From: Frigoribacterium sp. ACAM 257
GTDB lineage: Bacteria; Actinomycetota; Actinomycetes; Actinomycetales; Microbacteriaceae
Assembly: GCF_007954365.1 (NCBI RefSeq)
Contig: NZ_VOLO01000001.1
Span: forward strand, 1,054,001-1,118,000
Length of the DNA: 64,000 nucleotides
Direction of reading: 5' to 3'
The stretch's first letter is position 1; every line of letters begins with the position of its first letter. The position numbers and the translations under genes were made by a program. The notes below the pieces were generated by a model. The model did no database searches, was not told the DNA's origin, and was given only the letters and a program-made list of their open reading frames with translations. Of the stretch, positions 8,593 to 16,786 are shown piece by piece.

Positions 8593-9498
8593 GTGATCGT
8601 CAGAGAGCCCCGTGTCCCGTCGCCGTACCGGCGCCTCCTCGAGTCCGTCTCGGTGCGCGAGGACGTCGTCCGAGTCGCGGGCAGCGACACCGCCTGGTGG
8701 ACCTACGACACGCCGGGGGCCGACGACGACAGCCCGGTCGTGCTCGCGGTGCACGGCTTCCGGGGCGACCACCACGGCCTCGAGCCTGTCGTGGCGCACC
8801 TCACGGGCGTGCGGGTGGTCATGCCCGACCTGCCGGGCTTCGGCGAGTCGTCGCCGCTCGACGGCGAGCACAGCGTCGCGGCCTACGCCATCTGGCTGAC
8901 GGCCTTCGCCGCCGCCGTCGGGCTCGACGAGTCGGTCGTGGTGCTCGGGCACTCTTTCGGGTCGATCGTGACCTCAGCCGCTCTCGCGGACGGGCTCCGT
9001 GCCTCCCGGCTGGTGCTGGTCAACCCGATCGCCGCGCCGGCGCTGTCCGGCCCACGCGGCGTCGTGACCCGCCTCGCCGTCTTCTACTACTGGGCCGGCG
9101 CAGCGCTGCCCGAGGCCGCGGGGCTGTCCGTGCTGCAGGCCGCGCCGGTCGTGCGCTTCACGAGCCTGGCCATGGTCAAGACGCGGGACAGGGGCCTCCG
9201 CCGCTGGATCCACGACCAGCACGACTCGTACTTCTCGCGCTTCGCGGACCGGCGCGTCGTGCTCGACGCGTTCCGCGCCTCCGTGTCGAGCGACGTCAGC
9301 AGCTACGCGGCACGCGTCGCCGTGCCGACGCTGCTGATCGCCGCCGACCGGGACGACATCACGGCGCTCCCCGCTCAGCACGACCTGCGGGCGCTGTTCC
9401 CCGACGCGCGCCTCACCGTGATCGACGGCGTGGGGCACCTGATCCACTACGAGAAGCCGCAGGAGGCGGCCGCCGCGATCCAGGGATTCGTCGCGTGA
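8593..9498 (+). CDS. alpha/beta-fold hydrolase
   Basis: A 301-residue serine hydrolase. An oxyanion region VHGFRGDHHG near residue 54, nucleophile elbow GHSFGS near 119, an acidic residue in AADRDDI, and a C-terminal catalytic His in VGHLIHYE are all present. Substrate unknown. The GTG at 8593 lies 6 nt after TAGACT (8581-8586), so it is leaderless and divergent from treS. Its TGA overlaps the GTG of the next gene, so it forms an operon with the glycosyltransferase. Confidence 0.82.
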   Translation: MIVREPRVPSPYRRLLESVSVREDVVRVAGSDTAWWTYDTPGADDDSPVVLAVHGFRGDHHGLEPVVAHLTGVRVVMPDLPGFGESSPLDGEHSVAAYAIWLTAFAAAVGLDESVVVLGHSFGSIVTSAALADGLRASRLVLVNPIAAPALSGPRGVVTRLAVFYYWAGAALPEAAGLSVLQAAPVVRFTSLAMVKTRDRGLRRWIHDQHDSYFSRFADRRVVLDAFRASVSSDVSSYAARVAVPTLLIAADRDDITALPAQHDLRALFPDARLTVIDGVGHLIHYEKPQEAAAAIQGFVA

Positions 9499-10607
9499 GG
9501 ATCGCCGTCGACTGTCGCTACGTCCGCACCGGACGCCACGACGGCATCAGCCGGTTCACGGCCGGCGTGGTCGGCGCTCTCGCGGAGATCGTCCACGGCG
9601 ACGACGAGGTGGAGCTGACGATGGTCGTCTCCGACCTCCGCCAGCTCGACAAGCTGCCCGACCTGCCGCACCTGCTCGTATGCGACCCGACGAGCCCGCG
9701 CGAGCCGCTCGTCGCCCTGCAGGTCGCGGCGGCCCGCCCCGACGTGGTGTGGTCGCCCATGCAGACGATGGGATCGTGGGGCCGCCGCTACGCCCTCGTG
9801 CTGACCCTGCACGACCTCATCTACTACACGAACAGGACGCCGCCTCCCGAGTTCGCCCTCGCGCTGCGCCTGCTCTGGCGGGTGTACCACCTGGCCTGGT
9901 GGCCCCAGCGGCTGCTGCTCGACCGGGCCGACGCTGTCGTCACCGTCAGTCGGACCACCAGGTCCGAGATGGCGCGCCACCGCCTCACGCGGCGACCCGT
10001 CACCGTCGTCACGAACGCCGCCGACCCGGTGGCCGACGCGGCGCCCCGCACGGCGCCGACGCATCGCGACCTCGTCTACATGGGGTCGTTCATGCCGTAC
10101 AAGAACGTGGCTGCGCTCGCCAGGGCGCTGCCCCTGCTCGACGGGCATCGACTGCACCTGATGAGCCGCGTGTCGGAGCGGGAGCGCGCCTCCTTGACGG
10201 CCCTCGCCCCTGCCGGCTCGCTCGTGTTCCACGACGGCGTGAGCGACGAGGAGTACCGCGCGGTGCTGCTGGGCGCCACCGCCGTGGTGACCGCGAGCCG
10301 CGCCGAGGGCTTCGGGATCCCGCTCGTCGAGGGCATGTCCCTCGGCACGCCGGCAGTCGTCAGCGACATCCCGATCTTCCGGGAGATCGGCGGGGACGCG
10401 GCCCTGTACTTCGACCCTGAATCTCCGTCGTCGATCGCGGCGGCGGTGCGCCGGCTCGAGGGGGAGTGGGCGGCACGGTCGGCGGCGTCGCTGCAGCAGG
10501 CGGCCCGCTTCAGCTGGGCGGCCTCGGCGGAGGTGCTGCTCGAGCTGCTGCTGGCGACCGGGCGTGCCCCGTCGCGCGGACGCGGGCGCCTTGGCCGCCG
10601 CCGGTAG
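9495..10607 (+). CDS. GT4-family glycosyltransferase
   Basis: A 370-residue GT-B transferase. It starts VRIAVDCRYV, has the YMGSFMPYKN start of the second domain and the E-x7-E motif in SRAEGFGIPLVEGMSLG. Family members use nucleotide-sugar donors for mannosyl or glucosyl transfer to lipid or glycan acceptors. The GTG at 9495 overlaps the previous stop (GTGA), so translation is coupled to the hydrolase. The C-terminus is very Arg-rich. Confidence 0.82.
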   Translation: MRIAVDCRYVRTGRHDGISRFTAGVVGALAEIVHGDDEVELTMVVSDLRQLDKLPDLPHLLVCDPTSPREPLVALQVAAARPDVVWSPMQTMGSWGRRYALVLTLHDLIYYTNRTPPPEFALALRLLWRVYHLAWWPQRLLLDRADAVVTVSRTTRSEMARHRLTRRPVTVVTNAADPVADAAPRTAPTHRDLVYMGSFMPYKNVAALARALPLLDGHRLHLMSRVSERERASLTALAPAGSLVFHDGVSDEEYRAVLLGATAVVTASRAEGFGIPLVEGMSLGTPAVVSDIPIFREIGGDAALYFDPESPSSIAAAVRRLEGEWAARSAASLQQAARFSWAASAEVLLELLLATGRAPSRGRGRLGRRR

Positions 10608-10670
10608 TCAGTCGGCGCCGCGTCGCAGCTGACGGCGGTGCCCCCCGCACCCCGCGCCGCGCCTGCGACT

Positions 10671-10740
10671 CGAGGGCGGGTGTTCCGGGTCGAGGGCGGG
10701 TCGCGGAGAACCCGCCCTCGACCCGGATTACCCGCCCTCG
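10671..10740. repeat. long GC-rich inverted repeat (31-bp arms, 8-nt loop)
   Basis: Arms 10671-10701 and 10710-10740 match at 29 of 31 positions around the loop 10702-10709. Each arm is itself built from two copies of CGAGGGCGGGT separated by a short TCCGGGT-like spacer, giving a compound cruciform. It lies between the glycosyltransferase and the phosphatase, which are convergent, so it can act as a terminator in both directions, but it is far longer than needed. The 10608-10811 gap holds no gene. Confidence 0.85.
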
Positions 10741-10811
10741 GCAGCACTGAAGCGCGCACGACGGGTAGAGCAGAAGCACAGGAGGCGACGGCTGCTGCAG
10801 CTCAGGCACCC

Positions 10812-11450
10812 CTACTTCTCGAGCGCGTTCTGCCGGTCGAACGAGGGGGTGCCGGCGCACTCGGACTCGTCCTCGAGCGGGTCGTCGAACTCGCGGAGCA
10901 CGAGGGCGTCGTCGCGCAGCTCGAACGAGTGGATCGAGCCGTTGCGGATGGGCGTCCCGAGGTGCAGGACGTCGTCCCCGGCCACGTGCGTGACCACCGC
11001 GCGGATCACGGCGCCGTGCGTCGCGACGACGACACGCCCGTCCCCGCTGCCGACGCCCGTCGAGCGCGCGATCTGGACCAGGGCCGGCAGCACCCGTGCG
11101 AGCAGCTCGCGACGGCTCTCGCGACCGGGCACGGGAGTGCCGACGGGGAACCTCCGCTCGACCTCGCTGCCGGTGAGGCCCTCGGCGTCGCCGTAGCGCC
11201 GCTCGGCGACGGCAGGGACCAGCTCGGGCGCGGGCAGCCCGAGCCGTGCGGCGATGATCGAGCCGGTCTCGGCGGCACGCGAGAGCGGACTGGCGACGAC
11301 CCGGTCGAAGGAGCGGCGGGCGAGCAGGCCGCCCGCGTCGGCCGCCTGGGCACGACCGAGGTCGTTCAGGGGGATGTCCGTCGTGCCCTGGATGCGCCGT
11401 GCGCGGTTCCAGTCGGTCTCGCCGTGACGGACCAGGTAGAGCAAGGTCAT
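10812..11450 (-). CDS. histidine phosphatase family protein
   Basis: A 212-residue member of the phosphoglycerate mutase-like branch. LVRHGETDWN carries the phospho-accepting His at residue 8 or 9; the second His is in VVATHGAVI. Members act on sugar phosphates, phosphoinositol-like or nucleotide substrates, so no exact substrate is assigned. The ATG at 11450 overlaps the TGA of the sirtuin gene (ATGA), so the two are co-translated. Confidence 0.85.
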   Translation of the reverse strand: MTLLYLVRHGETDWNRARRIQGTTDIPLNDLGRAQAADAGGLLARRSFDRVVASPLSRAAETGSIIAARLGLPAPELVPAVAERRYGDAEGLTGSEVERRFPVGTPVPGRESRRELLARVLPALVQIARSTGVGSGDGRVVVATHGAVIRAVVTHVAGDDVLHLGTPIRNGSIHSFELRDDALVLREFDDPLEDESECAGTPSFDRQNALEK

Positions 11451-12364
11451 CGCGTCTCCGCAGTGGGGTCGGGCGTGGGAGCCGGCACGAGGCGCTCGAC
11501 GAGAGCGGCGAGGGTCTCCGTCGTCCCGGCGTCGATCTTCACGGCGGCCCGCGCGTCGCCCTTGGTCTCGCCCCGGTTCACGATGACGACGGGCAGGCGG
11601 CGCCTGGTCGCCTGGTCGAGCAGCCGGATGCCCGAGTTGACGACCAGCGACGACCCGACCACCAGCAGCGCCTCGGCGCCGACGACGAGCGACCGAGCCT
11701 CGGCGAACCGCTCGACGGGCACGAACTCGCCGAAGAAGACGACGTCGGGCTTCAGCACACCGCCGCAGACCGTGCACGACGGGACCACGAAGGCGTCGAT
11801 GTCGTCGACCTCCACGTCGCCGTCCGGGGCGAGGCGGACGCTCTCGGGCTCGTCGATCCACGGGTTGTCCCTGGCCAGGCGCGCGGCGACCGTGTCGCGC
11901 GCGAACGACTGGCCACAGGTGAGGCAGAGCACACGGTCGACGGTGCCGTGAAGGTCGACAACGCGCCGTGACCCCGCCCGCTCGTGCAGCGCGTCGACGT
12001 TCTGCGTGACGACGCCGTTGACGACGCCGGCGCGCTCGAGCTCGGCCAGGGCCCGGTGCCCGCCGTTCGGCGCGGACGCGCTGAAGGTCTTCCAGCCGAC
12101 GTGGCTGCCCGCCCAGTAGCGCTTGCGGTAGCGCTCGCTCGAGAGGAACTGCTGGAAGGTCATCGGGTTGCGCGGCGGCGCTCCTGCCCCCCGGTAGTCG
12201 GGGATGCCCGAGTCGGTGCTGATGCCGGCGCCGGTGAGCACCGCGACGCGGCGGCCGGCCAGGACCTCCACGGCGTCGTCGACGCTGTCGCCCGCCGGGG
12301 CCGAGGAGGCGCGGGCCGACCGGGCGGGACCGGCGGCGGCCGGCGGCGTGGCCGGGTCAGTCAC
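11447..12364 (-). CDS. NAD-dependent protein deacylase, Sir2 family
   Basis: A 305-residue sirtuin. GAGISTDSGIPDYRG is the NAD loop, TQNVDALHERAG carries the catalytic His region, and two Cys pairs (CLTCG and CTVCGG) form the zinc site. The first 35 residues are a low-complexity Ala/Pro extension. The GTG at 12364 has an AAGGAGG ribosome site 9 nt upstream; TAGGCT (12417-12412, minus strand) is the likely -10. It heads an operon with the histidine phosphatase. Confidence 0.9.
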   Translation of the reverse strand: MTDPATPPAAAGPARSARASSAPAGDSVDDAVEVLAGRRVAVLTGAGISTDSGIPDYRGAGAPPRNPMTFQQFLSSERYRKRYWAGSHVGWKTFSASAPNGGHRALAELERAGVVNGVVTQNVDALHERAGSRRVVDLHGTVDRVLCLTCGQSFARDTVAARLARDNPWIDEPESVRLAPDGDVEVDDIDAFVVPSCTVCGGVLKPDVVFFGEFVPVERFAEARSLVVGAEALLVVGSSLVVNSGIRLLDQATRRRLPVVIVNRGETKGDARAAVKIDAGTTETLAALVERLVPAPTPDPTAETR

Positions 12365-12536
12365 GGTGGGGCCTCCTTCGGGGCAGGTCGACCGCCAGGA
12401 GGGGTCGACGTCAGCCTAAACGGCGCGGCCTGGCGATTCGTTCCCCTGGCGTTAGCCTGGACCTCGTCCCTGCCCCCTCGTCCTCCCGTGCCGCCTCACG
12501 CGTCGCCGCCGACCGGACGTCCTGCCCTGGAGCGCC

Positions 12537-13424
12537 GTGCGCATCACCCGCATCACCGATCTCGACCGCCCCGACCTCGCGGACTACGCCCGGCTGACCG
12601 ACGTCGCGCTCCGCCGCGTGTCGGAGCCCGAGGGCGGGCTGTACATCGCCGAGTCGAGCAAGGTCATCGAGCGGGCGCTGCGTGCCGGGCACGTGCCGCG
12701 CTCGGTGTTGATGACCGAGCGCTGGCTGGCGGACGTCGAGCCCCTCGTGGCGCACCTCGACGGAGAGATCTTCGTCGGCGACGCGGCGCTGCTCGAGACG
12801 CTGACCGGCTACCACCTGCACCGGGGGGCCCTGGCCGCGATGCACCGGCCCGAGCTGCCGAGCGTCGAGTCCCTGCTCGAGGGCGCGCGACGCGTCGTCG
12901 TCCTGGAGGACATCGTCGACCACACGAACGTGGGCGCCATCTTCCGCGCGGTCGCCGGCCTCGGCGCGGACGCGGTGCTCGTCACCCCCCGCTGCGCGGA
13001 CCCGCTCTACCGGCGCAGCGTGCGCGTCAGCATGGGCACCGTGCTCCAGGTGCCGTGGACGCGCCTCCCGGAGTGGCCCCTCGGCGCCGAGCTGCTCCGC
13101 GACGCGGGCTTCGAGGTCGCGGCGCTCGCCCTCGCCGACGACGCGGTGCCCCTCGACGAGTACGCCGCCTCCGCGCCCGATCGCGTCGCTCTGCTGCTCG
13201 GCACCGAGGGGGACGGCCTGAGCCGGGACGCGCTCCGCGCCGCCGACCGGGTCGTGACGATCCCGATGCTGCACGGGGTGGACAGCCTCAACGTGGCCGC
13301 CGCCTCCGCCGTGGCCCTCTGGGCGCTGCGCGTGCCGCCCGTCGCGGGCGCGTCGACGCCCGGCACCGGCACCGGCACCGACGCCGACGCCGACGCCGAC
13401 GCCGGGGGAGCGTCGCCCTCGTGA
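12537..13424 (+). CDS. TrmH/SpoU-family RNA 2'-O-methyltransferase
   Basis: A 295-residue SPOUT methyltransferase that methylates a ribose 2'-OH in tRNA or rRNA using SAM. Motif 1 is TNVGAIFRA, motif 2 is LLGTEGDGL and motif 3 is IPMLHGVDSLNVAAA, the knot that binds SAM. The last 25 residues are a simple-sequence tail of Gly-Thr and Asp-Ala pairs encoded by hexanucleotide-like repeats at 13363-13402. TAGCCT at 12453-12458 is a probable -10, giving a leader of about 70 nt. Confidence 0.87.
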   Translation: MRITRITDLDRPDLADYARLTDVALRRVSEPEGGLYIAESSKVIERALRAGHVPRSVLMTERWLADVEPLVAHLDGEIFVGDAALLETLTGYHLHRGALAAMHRPELPSVESLLEGARRVVVLEDIVDHTNVGAIFRAVAGLGADAVLVTPRCADPLYRRSVRVSMGTVLQVPWTRLPEWPLGAELLRDAGFEVAALALADDAVPLDEYAASAPDRVALLLGTEGDGLSRDALRAADRVVTIPMLHGVDSLNVAAASAVALWALRVPPVAGASTPGTGTGTDADADADAGGASPS

Positions 13425-14650
13425 CGAGCCGCGCCGTCCTGAGACGACGCCGGGCCGCGGTCGGCGGCCTCGTCGTGCTGGTGCTCGCCGTGGGCACCTA
13501 CCTGCCCCTCACCTTGCTGAGCCCGCTCGCCCCGGCGGCGGCGGCGGCGTCCACCTGGGAGGCGCCCGCCCAGCCCGGCGCACAGCTCGCGTTCCCCTCG
13601 TACGGCGCCACGGCCGTCGAGGCCCTCGGGTTCGACGAGAGCCTGACCACGAGCGGGGACGCGCAGCCGAGGCCGATCGCCAGCATCAGCAAGGTCGTGA
13701 CGGCCCTCGTCGTCCTCGACGCGAAGCCGCTCGACGGAGGCGACGGGCCGTCCGTGACGCTCACCGCCGCCGACGCGGCCCTCTACGACACGTACCGCGC
13801 GGTCGACGGGAAGGTCGTGCCGATGACGGCGGGCTCGGTCCTCAGCGAGCGACAGCTGCTCGAGGTGACCTTGATCGAGTCGGCCAACAACTACGCGACC
13901 TCGCTGGCACGCTGGGCGTTCGGGTCGGACGCCGCCTTCGTCTCGGCGGCGGCCGCGTGGCTCGCCGAGAACGAGCTCTCCGCGACGACCATCGTCGAGC
14001 CGACGGGGCTGTCTCCGCAGAACACGAGCACGGCTGCCGACCTCGTGGCCCTCGGCGCCCTCGCCCTCGCCGACCCCGACGTGGCGGCCATCGTCGGGAC
14101 CGACGAGACGACGATCCCGGGCGTGGGCGTCATCGACAACTCGAACGAGCTGCTCGGCCTCGACGGCGTGAAGGGCATCAAGACCGGCACCCTCGACGAG
14201 GCCGGTGCGTGCCTCCTCTTCGCGGCCGACTTCACCGTCGCCGGCCAGACCGTGACGGTGGTCGGGGTGATGCTCGGCGGCGTGGACCACGACTCGCTCG
14301 ACGCGGACGTGCAGCGCCTGCTGCAGAGCGTCACCGGCAAGTTCCAGACCATCACGCTGACCGGCGAGGACGACGTCTGGGCGCGCTACGACCTGCCCTG
14401 GGGCGCCTCTGCCCAGGCCGTGGCGGCCGGGGGCGCCGACCTGCTGGTCTGGGGCGACAAGGCGGTCACGTCCACGGTGCGCACCGACGAGGTCGGGCCC
14501 GGCGCCGCCGGCAGCGAGGTGGGCACCGTCCGCTTCGACGTCGGGGGCCAGGAGGTGGACGTGCCGCTCGTGCTCGACGCGACGATCCCGGAGCCCGGCG
14601 CGTGGTGGCGGCTGACGCACCCGCAGGACGTCCTCGCAGGACGCGGCTGA
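13421..14650 (+). CDS. D-alanyl-D-alanine carboxypeptidase (peptidase S11)
   Basis: A 409-residue exported penicillin-binding protein that trims pentapeptide stems of peptidoglycan. An Arg-rich start and one hydrophobic segment (about residues 14-38) ending AAAAAS act as signal or anchor. SISK is the catalytic S-x2-K motif, SAN the second motif and KTG the third. The C-terminal 100 residues match the beta domain of DacC-like enzymes. GTG 13421 overlaps the methyltransferase stop (GTGA) and has a GGGGGAG ribosome site. Confidence 0.87.
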   Translation: MTSRAVLRRRRAAVGGLVVLVLAVGTYLPLTLLSPLAPAAAAASTWEAPAQPGAQLAFPSYGATAVEALGFDESLTTSGDAQPRPIASISKVVTALVVLDAKPLDGGDGPSVTLTAADAALYDTYRAVDGKVVPMTAGSVLSERQLLEVTLIESANNYATSLARWAFGSDAAFVSAAAAWLAENELSATTIVEPTGLSPQNTSTAADLVALGALALADPDVAAIVGTDETTIPGVGVIDNSNELLGLDGVKGIKTGTLDEAGACLLFAADFTVAGQTVTVVGVMLGGVDHDSLDADVQRLLQSVTGKFQTITLTGEDDVWARYDLPWGASAQAVAAGGADLLVWGDKAVTSTVRTDEVGPGAAGSEVGTVRFDVGGQEVDVPLVLDATIPEPGAWWRLTHPQDVLAGRG

Positions 14651-14660
14651 CGCCTCCTGC

Positions 14661-14677
14661 GGGCTGCGGTGCAGCCC
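14661..14677. terminator. convergent terminator hairpin
   Basis: GGGCTGC (14661-14667) pairs with GCAGCCC (14671-14677) over a GGT loop, between the carboxypeptidase and SGNH hydrolase stops. It directly abuts the hydrolase stop codon. Confidence 0.6.
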
Positions 14678-15472
14678 CTACGGCTGCTGCTCGTCGCGGT
14701 AGATGACCGTGACGGCGTCGGGCCGCTTCGCCTGCCGCCCGTCGCCCGACGACTGGTGCCGGATGCGGCGGACCACCCAGGGCACGAGGTACTCGCGCGC
14801 CCAGCCCATGTCCTCGGAGCGGGCCTGGCGCCAGGGACGGCGCTCGAGCGGCTCGGGCCGCCACGGCTCGAGGTCGTTCTCGACGGCGAGGGCGCCGAGC
14901 ACGGCCCTGGCGATCGTGTGGTGGCCGAGCGGGCTGAAGTGCAGCCGGTCGGGCGCCCACATGCGCGAGTCGGCGAGCTGACGCAGGGCCCACATGTCGG
15001 CGACCACGGCGTCGTGCTTCAGCGCGATCGCGTGCACGTGCTCGTTGTAGATGGCCACCTTGCCGCGGAGACGCCCGAGCACCGGCGTCAGCCCGATGTC
15101 CGGGCCGGTGAACACGACCACCGTGGCGCCCTGCGAGCCCAGCTTCTCGACGAGGGCGTCGAAGCCCGCCGCCACCTGGTCGGGGTCGGTGCCGGGGCGG
15201 ATGATGTCGTTGCCGCCCGCCGAGACCGAGATGAGGTCGGGCCGGAGCGACAGGGCGGCGTCGGCCTGCTCGTCGACGATCTGCTGCAGCAGGCGCCCCC
15301 GCACGGCGAGGTTGGCGTAGGCGAAGTCGTCGGCGGACGACCCCAGCACCTCGGCCACCCGGTCCGCCCAGCCGCGGTGGCCGCCGGGCGCGCGCTCCTC
15401 CGGGTCGCCGATGCCCTCGGTGAACGAGTCCCCGATCGCGACGTACCGGGACCAGGGATGCAGCTGCGTCAT
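14678..15472 (-). CDS. SGNH/GDSL hydrolase
   Basis: A 264-residue esterase or lipase. Block I is GDSFTEG (Ser near residue 16), block III is GGNDI, and block V is DRLHFSPLGH with the catalytic Asp and His. No signal peptide is present, so it is cytoplasmic. The last 70 residues are a basic extension typical of actinobacterial relatives. TAACGT (15485-15480, minus strand) lies 7 nt before the ATG. Confidence 0.88.
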   Translation of the reverse strand: MTQLHPWSRYVAIGDSFTEGIGDPEERAPGGHRGWADRVAEVLGSSADDFAYANLAVRGRLLQQIVDEQADAALSLRPDLISVSAGGNDIIRPGTDPDQVAAGFDALVEKLGSQGATVVVFTGPDIGLTPVLGRLRGKVAIYNEHVHAIALKHDAVVADMWALRQLADSRMWAPDRLHFSPLGHHTIARAVLGALAVENDLEPWRPEPLERRPWRQARSEDMGWAREYLVPWVVRRIRHQSSGDGRQAKRPDAVTVIYRDEQQP

Positions 15473-15517
15473 GGCCTCCACGTTACCGCCGGGTGCCGAG
15501 GTGGCTACCCTCAGGGC

Positions 15518-16708
15518 ATGACCGACGGCACCGGACCTGGCACCGCCTCCTCGTGGTCGCCCTCGGCGCTGCTGCCGGACGACCTGCTCGCCCGCTTCCG
15601 CGAGCGTGCCGCCGGTCACGACCGTGACGCGGCGTTCCCCCACGACGACTTCGCCGAGCTGCGCGAGCGCGGGTACCTGACGGTCTTCGTGCCCGAGGGC
15701 GAAGGAGGCGCGGGCCTCGGACTCGAACAGGTCGCGGCCCTGCAGTCCCGCCTCGCGGCCGCCGCTCCCGCCACCGCCCTCGCGGTCGGGATGCACCTCG
15801 TCTGGACGGGCTGCGCCGCCGTGCTGCGCGCCAGGGGAGACCGCTCGCTCGACCTCGTGCTCGCCGACGCGGCGGCGGGCGAGGTGTTCGCCTTCGGGGT
15901 GAGCGAGCCGGGGAACGACCTCGTCCTGTTCGACTCGGTCACGCGCGCCGAGCCGACGGTCGACGGCGGCTGGCGCTTCACCGGCACGAAGACGGCGACC
16001 TCGCTGTCGCCGGTCTGGACCCGGCTGGGCGTCTTCGGCCGTGACGACACCCACCCCGCGGCGCCCGTGCTGGTGCACGGCTTCGTGCATCGCGACCAGC
16101 CGGGCTGGACCTCGCTCGGCGACTGGGACACGATCGGCATGCGCGCGACCGAGAGCCACAGCACCCGGCTCGACGGCGTCGAGGTGCCCGCGTCGCGCAT
16201 CGTGCGGCAGCTGCCGGTCGGGCCGAGTGCCGACCCCCTCGTGTTCGGGATCTTCGCCGTGTTCGAGACCCTCGTCGCCGCCGTCTACCGGGGGATCGCA
16301 CGCCGCGCGGTCGAGCTCGCCGTCGAGTCGGCGTCCGGTCGGACGTCGCGACGGACGGGGGAGTCGCTCGCCCTCGACCCGATCGTGCGCTGGCGAGTCG
16401 CCGACGCGCGACTGGTGCTCGACGGCCTCGAGCCGCAGGTCGACTCGCTCGCCCGTGACGTCGACCGGCTCGTCGACCACGGTGCCGACTGGTCGCCGTT
16501 GCTCGTCGGCCTCAAGACACGCGTGACCGAGGCGGCACGCGCCGTGGTGGACCAGGCGGTGGCGGTCGCCGGCGGCGGATCGTACCGGGCGTCGTCAGAG
16601 CTCGGGAGGCTTCAGCGCGACGTCCTCGCCGGCCGGTTCCACCCGTCGAGCACCGACTCGGCGCACGCCACCATCGCTGCACGGCTGCTCGGTCCCTCGG
16701 AGCGGTAG
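15518..16708 (+). CDS. acyl-CoA dehydrogenase family protein
   Basis: A 396-residue flavoprotein of the acyl-CoA dehydrogenase fold. The FAD-binding middle beta domain is seen in FAFGVSEPGND and GTKTATSLSPVW, and the C-terminal helical bundle in VAGGGSYRASSELGRLQRDVLAG. The GG-x-Y region resembles the DszC/flavin-monooxygenase-like branch as much as true dehydrogenases, so the substrate is open. TACCCT (15506-15511) lies 6 nt before the ATG; the gene is leaderless and divergent from the SGNH hydrolase across 45 bp. Confidence 0.82.
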   Translation: MTDGTGPGTASSWSPSALLPDDLLARFRERAAGHDRDAAFPHDDFAELRERGYLTVFVPEGEGGAGLGLEQVAALQSRLAAAAPATALAVGMHLVWTGCAAVLRARGDRSLDLVLADAAAGEVFAFGVSEPGNDLVLFDSVTRAEPTVDGGWRFTGTKTATSLSPVWTRLGVFGRDDTHPAAPVLVHGFVHRDQPGWTSLGDWDTIGMRATESHSTRLDGVEVPASRIVRQLPVGPSADPLVFGIFAVFETLVAAVYRGIARRAVELAVESASGRTSRRTGESLALDPIVRWRVADARLVLDGLEPQVDSLARDVDRLVDHGADWSPLLVGLKTRVTEAARAVVDQAVAVAGGGSYRASSELGRLQRDVLAGRFHPSSTDSAHATIAARLLGPSER

Positions 16709-16786
16709 CCCGCCTATCGGCACCCGCACCGGCGCCCGCGGCGGCCGCCGGCCGACGATGTCGGCGGTCCGTGTGAGGATCACCGG

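Noticed and set aside
16709-16786. A CGGTAGCCCGCCTATCGG string in the core that resembles the boundary repeat.
   Set aside because: The match is partial, lacks the central GATC, and stands alone between core genes.
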